Assembly (NCBI GenBank): GCA_963971285.1
Contig: OZ020250.1
Coordinates: 9,470,499-9,534,498, forward strand
DNA: 64,000 nt
Direction of reading: 5' to 3'
DNA from: Astropecten irregularis
Taxonomy: Eukaryota > Echinodermata > Asteroidea > Paxillosida > Astropectinidae
A program made the translations under genes and the position numbers. Shown piece after piece: positions 56,932 through 64,000 of the stretch; within the stretch, counting starts at the first letter, position 1; the number at the start of each line of letters is the position of its first letter. The notes beneath the pieces are model-generated. The model made no database searches, was not told the DNA's origin, and saw only the letters and a program-made list of their open reading frames with translations.

Positions 56932-57344
56932 AGAGAGGTTTCGCAAGCGAACAGATACGGTTAGAGCGCCAGATACGTCACCAGTATGTGTGTATATATG
57001 ACTTCACAGTTGTTCTGCTATCCGCTATACGTCTTCGAGGAACGGATATCTTGCTCGATACGCGTAAGTGATAAACGCGTAGAGAATATCAGTATTTCCG
57101 TAATTCTCTGTTCATTTTCAGTCATGTGCATGATGAGATTAAAAAGAAAGGATTTGTTGAACACGAATATGTCATTTCTATGTATTTCGAAACTTAAGAA
57201 TACGACAAAATTAGCCTAAAAGTCAGGGACAAAATTGGTTCTCCGTTGTCGGAACTACACTTCACTATTGCGAAACATTGGATCGGCTGTTGCTTATAGC
57301 TAAACGTACGCGTACACGTATCCGTTCGCTTGCGAAACCTCTCT
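56932..57344. mobile_element. MITE with AGAGAGGTTTCGCAAGCGAA ends
   Basis: AGAGAGGTTTCGCAAGCGAA then CAGATACG, with its near-perfect reverse complement ending GCGAAACCTCTCT. 413 bp, noncoding; interior CG-rich islands in AT-rich surroundings. Confidence 0.8.
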
Positions 57345-57732
57345 ATTGAAAGAATAGATGGTAAACTTCTCTCCAAAAAAATCTCTTCAGATTTGTGCCT
57401 TTTAGTGAAACCCATGAGGTAAAAACCTTATTGGAATTCAGCTCATATAGCTACAATTTCATCTTTTACATTCCAGTATTATATATATTTCTGTCAAAAC
57501 ATTCATCTTTTTTAAATACATAGTTTGTAAATTTATTGTAAAAAAAACTTTAAGCCCAAAGAAAATTGTCTTGTGTCTGATTCTTGAAGTCTGAATACCT
57601 CACAGTGAGAGACATATACATGTACAATGTACATGCATGGAGACAGTTGCAGCCCAAGGTTGCAGACCAGTAAATAGGTCCAAATCAGTCCGCGGAACTC
57701 ATTAATATTTTGTATACCATCAAAATCCTTTT

Positions 57733-57738
57733 AATAAA
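57733..57738 (+). terminator. Candidate poly(A) signal of the unrecognised plus-strand gene
   Basis: AATAAA 3.4 kb after the stop at 54368, the first clear canonical hexamer I noticed downstream. A shorter 3'UTR using a variant signal is equally possible. Confidence 0.2.
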
Positions 57739-57912
57739 AGCATTTGCTGAGCCCTAAATGGGAATTCTTGTAAACTGAGCAGCTAATTAGCCCCATGATG
57801 GCAATGTATGTTAATCAACTCTTGCTTATTGTCAAAACATTATGCAAAAATGTTTCATGGCTTCAGACTGGCAAACAAAGATAATTGATAATTTGGGACA
57901 CTGCAAACGTAC

Positions 57913-58045
57913 GGCTGGATAGCTCAGTTGGTAGAGCAGCAGTACAGTATTCCGGAGGTCGCAGGTTCCAATCCCCTCCAGTCAATTTCTTTCTTCACCT
58001 TTCAATTAATCCATCCAGTTTCCCTCGTGGTTCATTTGAAATAAA
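57913..58045 (+). mobile_element. tRNA-SINE, tRNA-like head intact
   Basis: GGCTGGATAGCTCAGTTGGT, AGAGCAGCAGTACAGTATTC, CGCAGGTTCCAATCCCC, then TCCAGTCAATTTCTTTC and TTCACCTTTCAATTAATCC. A and B boxes are intact and the acceptor-like ends pair, but no proper anticodon stem forms, so it is not a working tRNA gene. Confidence 0.75.
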
Positions 58046-58554
58046 TAAAAGCATTACTTCAGGTGCTATTTCAGAGTCCATGGAACCACACACATGCAGC
58101 TATATTCAAGACATTAGCAATCAGTTACCAATGCCACTAACTCCGTTATCTTCATAGATTGCACCTCAGTATGATTAATTTTAAGCTGCCAATTGACAAC
58201 AGGAAAATAAGTGACAACCAAAAAGCAAGCAAATACAACTATATTTCTTTTATCAGATTTCCAAAAAAATACATTATATAGTACTTTTAAAATGTAACAT
58301 TCATGATCTAAATATAAAATATCCAACCATTACAATTTATACATACAGAAGCAATATTCTAAGTACAATCAATATGTATGAATACATAACACATATCAAG
58401 GACTGGAATACATAGTCAATGGACACTGGTAAGGCACAGAACTTTCTTAGACTCCTTGGTCTTGTCACATTCAGACATCGACCTTTATATTTGTGTAAGT
58501 TTTCCTAGTCCCCTGACTGCTAGGCTAATCAACATGACTTTTAAACAGACAGAG

Positions 58555-58598
58555 AAAGATGCTGCTAGGATTGAAATATCAGGCCCTCTAAACCATTA
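58555..58598 (-). mobile_element. GATC-hairpin retroelement-tail fragment, short
   Basis: GATGCTGCTAGGATTGAAAT then ATCAGGCCCTCTAA is the reverse of the block at 4190. Confidence 0.35.
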
Positions 58599-58647
58599 CC
58601 GGAAATGAACTTGCTGTAAAGAAAAATACCGGAAGGTGATTAAAGTC

Positions 58648-59010
58648 ACGCAATGTCGTAGTCTTGGTTCATGACTGTTATTACTCAACGTATGAACCGC
58701 TTCCCCGCACTGAACCGCACGTACGTACATGTACGTAAAGAACTCTCTAAAACATAGTCTTGGGAATTCTGTAAGGGCCGCGAGTTGCTTGCGCACCTCA
58801 TTATGTAGTGCGCTACGTTGTTTCCATGACACACTGCATGATTACCTGCACTAGCCTGCATGCATGGACATGTATGTGTATGTTAATAGGCTGCACATGA
58901 AGTAACGCATGCGCAGTGTGTTTTTAGTACGTGCGTACGGGTCAGTGCGGGTAATCGGTTTGTACGTTCGAGTAATTACATAGTCGTGAACCAAGACTAG
59001 CGATGTAATG
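58648..59010. mobile_element. Foldback MITE (TAGTCTTGGTTCA ends)
   Basis: CAATGTCGTAGTCTTGGTTC and GTGAACCAAGACTAGCGATG then TAATG. The inner arms GTAATTACATAG-type and CCCGCACTGAACCG / CGGGTCAGTGCGGG also pair. Confidence 0.7.
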
Positions 59011-59557
59011 TTGCTGAAAGTAATGTTTTTTGGCTTCAAAGAGGTTTTTTTTTGTGCTTGCCAAAAAATATTCAGTTTCAAGAGTTTCATTACACTTCTC
59101 TTTAAGTCTGATCTGCATTCGGCAAATCTATATATAAAATACAACTCATCATATCAATTATGTACAGTTGAGCATCCCATATGCATTATGTACATGCATA
59201 CATTTACGGTGCTCATGTAACTAAAAGGCCTACCCGAATAACCCACAAACCTAAATACACTAACAGAAACGATTCACGATTGGGTTGAATATTACCAATA
59301 TTAATCCCTTCCTTCTGAAAATGAACATGGCGCTGGACCAATCAACGGAACTCAACCAGGCAGCAGCCATGACCTGTAGGCAAACTTTGAATACTACTTG
59401 CAATGGGCAAATATAGCAATTAAATCAAATGATTTGAATAAATTAAGGCACATGTAATGTCATCCCTGAAATAGGTATTGCCCTGGATTGAAGAATCTCA
59501 CCCATCATAGATATAACATATGATACTGTATTAATTAAGTATTTATAGTGTACTACA

Positions 59558-59998
59558 CAGGGTGTCCCAAAAACAACGCAACACTTTTGTCGAGAACTAT
59601 TATATGAAAATTAAACTGTTTATCACTTCAAGATTCAGATATATGTGATACAGCCATGTCTTGGCTATCACCATGTAGAATTTGAGCAACATTGGACTGG
59701 AATTGAGGGAAAAAACTAAGACTGAATCACCCAACCTCAAACCCCGGTTTTCATCTTTCTTTCATACACATTATGTGTGTATTGACCACTATGGGCGTTA
59801 TCCTTGCAAATTTGTTTTTAAGGAGTACTATTTCAATTGGACATATTTTCGCTAATTTCAGCCCAAATATGCTTAAATTCTACATGGTGATAGCCAAGAC
59901 ATGGCTGTATCACATATCTGAATCTTGAAGTGATAAACAGTTTATTTTTTAACATAATGGGTCCCGACACAGTGTTGCATTTTTTCTGGGACACCCTG
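59558..59998. mobile_element. Mariner-like MITE with CAGGGTGTCCC ends, 441 bp
   Basis: CAGGGTGTCCCAAAAACAAC to TTTTTTCTGGGACACCCTG, TA on the right, degenerate on the left. Inner arms of about 85 bp (TTTATCACTTCAAGATTCAG, ATGTCTTGGCTATCACCATG) are inverted. The ends recall mariner/Tc1 elements of many invertebrates. Confidence 0.8.
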
Positions 59999-60316
59999 TA
60001 TGTATCTTTTTTCTTTTTCCTTTTTTTTTGGTATTTAGAAGAACAAGTCACAATGTAGTCCCATCGCAGAATTAATAATCAAAAGTTATTCAAACAATTG
60101 GTTGATTTACCTGCCACAGCAGGACTGAAAATATCTACATAAGCCAATAAATTAACAAATCTGTTGATCAATCAACAAAGTTTGAAAAAAATATAATGCA
60201 AATCTCAGATTTCTCACAATAAGTTTATGAATACTCCTGCAGCTAGCTATACAACTCTGTCTTGAATGGAAGCAGGAATTCATCCACAGGTTCCTGTTGG
60301 CAGACATGACATCATT

Positions 60317-63300
60317 CTAGGGTAGATTGTCAGGTATGGGCTTCAGTACATGTTTGGTCATCTCCTTGTATTTCACAAAGCCATTCTTCTGCACGCCCAG
60401 CTCCCTAAACACAGCATCCACTGTCAACATAGAAACAACAAATATCACTGTCACTCATCCCCTAACATACCTCTTGGGAGTCTAATGATTTCACTGAGCA
60501 CAAACGCTAAGCTACTTCCTCCCAAGGCTCTTACAGATTAAAATCCTCTGCACCAAACCATGTTGTAGGTCTCGGGGCTGGTCTCGGTATCGATATCGAT
60601 ATCGGTCTCGAGACCAATTTTAAAAAGGTCTCGACTCTCGACTCTAAGCAAAAGTCTTGAGATCTTGTGGGGTCTCGAGCTAACGAGATTATAAATCAAT
60701 ACAACTTGATCTTTTCTGAACTACTCTTAAAAGTTTTGATAGAGGGCGGTTTTGATTTGGAGCTGCAGCAAAATCAAACAGTGTGGTATAAAAGCTGACT
60801 TAAAAAAAAATACGATGAGTGTCTCCTGGTTGTCTTTTTCTGAGAAACGTTTGAAATATCAAATTTAAAGTAGTACATGTATTACCGTGACAGTATTTGA
60901 ATTCTTTCAGGATTTACAAAAAAATAAACTACATTGTTTTTCTGATAAATTCCTCATTAGTATATAAGGTATCAGTCTAAAACCCCTTTCAAAGTACAAT
61001 GTACTTCCAAATGTGAACCACCATTGGATTCAACATTGGATACAACCAGTGAAGATTCAAACATTGTCCTTTCATACTAGTGAGCCTATCTGCCAGTGAA
61101 TATTTGGGCCATTGCCATCAGAGCCATGGGGAATTAACACACTCACTACCCTCTACATTCTTAAAAAATCTGTACCGGTATATACTATGCCTGTATGTAC
61201 TCATTTATCATTTAAAATGTTTGGACAGACATACTGATAAAAAGCTTCTTAAGCTTTAAAAGGGCAATCCATTTTATCCATTGTCTGTGTGCTAAAGTTG
61301 TTTCACCGCGACGACCTTTCACACTGCGCTTCCGATGGTGGACCACCAAATTTTACCCAGGAAGGTTGGAGGGTAACATTTTTTTTTAAATCTACCAGAA
61401 TTCCCTTTCAAACTGAGGAATTCTTCTTATGCACCCTGGTGCACCCAGTTAAAATCTCCCTAGTGTGAAAGGGGTATTACATCTTTACTACAACACTGCA
61501 CCAAACCTACCCTCTTTGTCTGACAGTCTCTCTCCGAATCGTGTCATGACATGTCTGAACTCATTGGCCATGATGAAGTCTCTGCCTTGGGTATCAGATA
61601 CCCTGAAGGCATCTGTGATCTCCTTCAACGGATCCTCCTCATGTTTGTACATTATCTGCAGGAAATCCTCAAATTTCACCTTTCCACCTGGTGGGACATA
61701 AATCAATCATAATTTCATTAACTTTTTTTATTCAAAATATGCCAATAAAATTTTGTGAAATACCCACAAGGGAAACTGACTGAGTTTAAAGTCATTGAAA
61801 AGTGAACAAGCTACCTCTGGATTCTGGAATACTGTACCGGCGCTCTACCAACTGAGCTAGATACTGTTCAGAATATAGCGGTATGTAAGTGGTTTCATGG
61901 CGTCTGACTGCCAAACGAACAAAGATAGAGCAACCATCAACATAGGGCTGGGTAGCTCAGTTGGTAGAGCGCCTGTACGGTATTCCTGAGGTTGCTGGTT
62001 TGAATTCCGCTCCAGTAAATTTTTCCTTGTTCACTTTTCAATAAAATAACATTCAATCAGTAGTTAATGGCAGACTTCACCAGAACAAAGGCAGAGCCCA
62101 GATACATTTATTGTCTATGGGGATTTGCCGGCCCAACTTGACCGACATCAACAGCAAGTGTGGAACTGCGCAGTCACCTGCTTAATGTTGGATTTGGCGG
62201 ATGCCGGCAAACAATTTAAGTCATAATGCCAAAAGGGTAAGAGGTCAGTTCAGGTACAATTCCAAAAAATCCAAATCTGATATTGGTGTCTTGACATATT
62301 AACCTTGACACATTCAAGTTGACTGATCAACAGGCCTATAGATCACTTACATGTCATACGTACATTAGTCAGAGTAACTTGGACCCTAAAATCACCATTT
62401 TTAACATTTGGACATGGTCAGACAATAGTAGGATCCAAATTAAGTGTCTTCAATGTGCTTTTCCTGGGATTTGCTTAAGTGTGCGCGTGAGTGCTGACGA
62501 CTGTTTACTGAATTGCATGTCAGGACATGGTACTTGAGACCGGACTGTCATTACACATTTCAGTAAACAGTTGTTGGAACTCGCGTGTACACACACCCAA
62601 TTATAAAGCATGCAGTGCTTGGCATTTGAATACATTTGAACGGACGATTGTAACAGCTTGTCAGCAGGAGGTCTTGGTGCCCATTTCCAGATGAAATTTA
62701 TATTTTCCTTTTCACAAAATATGAGCAAACAAATCTCCCTCGGTCCGTAGCCAAGTGCATGATGCAGTTCAGGATTGTTTTGGAGATGAAATCACAGGAT
62801 TTTGACATGGGGCGAAAAAAGGAAATCCCAAGCACAGCTCATTGAAGGTACTTTGGCCCTAACATTGCCCGACCATGTCCATATGTTAAAAAGGAATTTT
62901 ATGGCTGAAGCTCAACCACAACAAAACCTTACCATGTTCATATTCTTTGCGATAATGTTTAATGTCATCCACAGTAGGGTGCGTGTCCAGTGATCTCATC
63001 GCTACCACGAGGTCATCGCCCCTGATGAAGCCCTTCCTTGAACGATCGTACAACAGGAAACATTCCTTGTACTCTGGTTTCACAATGAAAAAAAATACAA
63101 AAAACACTTAATTTTAAGTAACAATTTAAAAAAAGAGGTAATAATTACAAACATCCAGTGATTTATCATTATTCTCTGATTTCTTCATGTTCTTTTCTTA
63201 ATAAATTGAATTAGGCTTTTATGTCTGTTTCAATGAATTTGATTTTACCACATAGGGCCTAATGCATATTAATGGGCCTAATTTGACTGTCAATCCAACC

Positions 63301-63760
63301 AATGATCTAACTTTTATTAATTTTAAGTTTTAAATTTAATTTTAAAAACATGATTATTTACTGTATTTCCAAAATTTTTACTTAACCCTCTAATCAAACT
63401 TAATTGGACCATTTTTAAGATCTGTAACATTTTAACATATCAACAAATGGAAGTTAAGTTTAATGAAAATAATAGAGACCAAAATGTGGGTGTGGTTTTT
63501 ATTTATCCATCACAAAAACGACACATTCCACAAAGGTTGATCACTGGCCCAATACAAAACAAATGACAAATGTACACTACACTAGCGACAGCACTTCAAA
63601 TATTCACACCTACCATCAATTTGCTTCTGCGTAAAGACGTGAGCCTGAAACAGAATGAAAAAGAATAGATATTAAACAAGACCATGTGGTTAAATTTTCT
63701 CTACCAATGCCACGGCAGATTGTACGATTCGGAGTTAAAAATTCAACTTACCATTTCCAT
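60317..63760 (-). CDS. CALML4: Calmodulin-like protein 4 (CALML4) homologue, 5 exons
   Basis: Coding exons on the minus strand: 63760-63752, 63644-63614, 63073-62933, 61687-61511, 60420-60317; phases agree, 153 residues plus TAG. The start ATG gives MEM in a nine-base coding exon, then AHVFTQKQIDEYKECFLLYD. The sequence follows CALML4 rather than calmodulin: EYKECFxLYD, DLVVAMRSL, EEDPLKEI and GERLSDKEVDAVFRELGVQKNGFVKY. All four EF-hand loops are degenerate: loop 1 (residues 23-34) ends in Asp and has Arg/Lys at chelating positions, loop 2 is shortened (EHGGKVKFEDF), and loops 3 and 4 lack most acidic ligands. It is therefore probably a calcium-insensitive light-chain-like protein. Mammalian CALML4 binds a brush-border myosin; the same role here is only inference. 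The introns hold tRNA SINEs. Confidence 0.92.
60568..60682. repeat. GGTCTCGAGACC-type degenerate repeat
   Basis: GGTCTCGGGGCTGGTCTCGG, ATCGATATCGATATCGGTCT, TCTCGAGACC, AGGTCTCGACTCTCGACTCT and GGGGTCTCGAGC. Short palindromes of one motif; origin unknown. Confidence 0.5.
61790..61900 (-). mobile_element. tRNA-SINE, minus strand, head-to-head with 61945
   Basis: On the minus strand ATCTAGCTCAGTTGGTAGAG (A box) then CGCCGGTACAGTATTCCAGA and a tail in TTGTTCACTTTTCAATGACT. In a CALML4 intron. Confidence 0.7.
61945..62060 (+). mobile_element. tRNA-SINE, plus strand
   Basis: GGGCTGGGTAGCTCAGTTGG, TAGAGCGCCTGTACGGTATT, TGCTGGTTTGAATTCCGC (B box), TCCAGTAAATTTTTCCTTGT. Best-preserved head of the family in this window. 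Confidence 0.8.
62061..62932 (-). other. CALML4 intron remainder, nothing firm recognised
   Basis: A short inverted similarity (GACTGTTTACTGAATTGCAT / CATTTCAGTAAACAGTTGTT, 62500-62580) is present. Otherwise nothing recognised. Confidence 0.4.
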
Positions 63761-64000
63761 TGTAGCCGATTTCCGATTCGTGTCGAATCTGTGTGATTGG
63801 CTCAGAAAGTCTGGTAGCCGGAACCATGGGACATGGCAATTTCCCATTAGTGAGGCATAAACTAGACCAATCGGACCAGTCTATTTTATGTTGCAACTTC
63901 GTTCTCAATGCACAAGTGTATTTCGAATACAAACATTTAACCTCTGGAAGCGATGAGGTCTTGTATCCATCTCAATGTAATCTGTACACGTTGAATCGGG
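63761..64000 (-). other. 5' flank of the CALML4-like gene
   Basis: Sequence upstream of the start ATG, with the 5'UTR and promoter presumably here. I saw no certain TATA or CRE element. Confidence 0.35.

Noticed and set aside
57913-57985. Possible functional tRNA gene
   Set aside because: A and B boxes are present but no anticodon stem forms and the SINE tail follows; it is the head of a SINE.

Overview
This is a metazoan nuclear window with spliced genes, GT-AG introns, long AT-rich introns and dense small repeats. Protein content (a ZO-type scaffold ending in ZU5, an ATF2/ATF7-type bZIP factor, a CALML4-like EF-hand protein) together with tRNA-derived SINEs and many mini-transposons suggests an invertebrate deuterostome, most likely an echinoderm. 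That placement is an inference from gene and repeat style, not from a search.

Layout: (1) 1-14767, plus strand: the C-terminal 1237 residues of a tight-junction protein ZO/TJP homologue (PDZ3, SH3, GUK-like, proline-rich region, ZU5), 15 exons, 5' part outside the window. Its likely 3'UTR runs to about 18.0 kb and carries a 22-bp tandem repeat. (2) 22657-39327, minus strand: a nearly complete ATF2/ATF7-like gene (437 aa, 9 coding exons), with a probable noncoding first exon at 41.07-41.15 kb and a perfect CRE just upstream. Its 7-kb intron between 27.8 and 34.8 kb holds a nest of transposons. (3) 45860-54368, plus strand: a 567-aa protein I do not recognise, with an MGC N-terminus expected to be fatty-acylated, a Pro/Gln-rich segment, coiled coils and a conserved-looking helical core. 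A perfect RFX X-box palindrome lies 1.7 kb upstream. (4) 60317-63760, minus strand: a complete 153-aa CALML4-like gene with degenerate EF-hands.

Mobile DNA dominates the rest. The main structure is a nest at 27987-33796: an outer TA-flanked pogo/Tc1-like element, an inner element with inverted arms of about 1.2 kb, fragments of a large uncharacterised multicopy protein family (motifs EADTR, DADVLLLL, GCDTTS) and a 289-bp hAT-like MITE with a perfect 8-bp target duplication. The short motifs of that protein family resemble the acidic motifs of FEN/PIN-type nucleases, which I regard as the best candidate here for an undescribed system. Around it lie Tigger-like elements, several MITE families (one with at least eight copies, one group sharing GGGGYCRATTTCAY-type ends around different cores), tRNA SINEs, LINE tails and several satellites. 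I saw no LTR or retroviral gene and no capsid- or envelope-bearing element.
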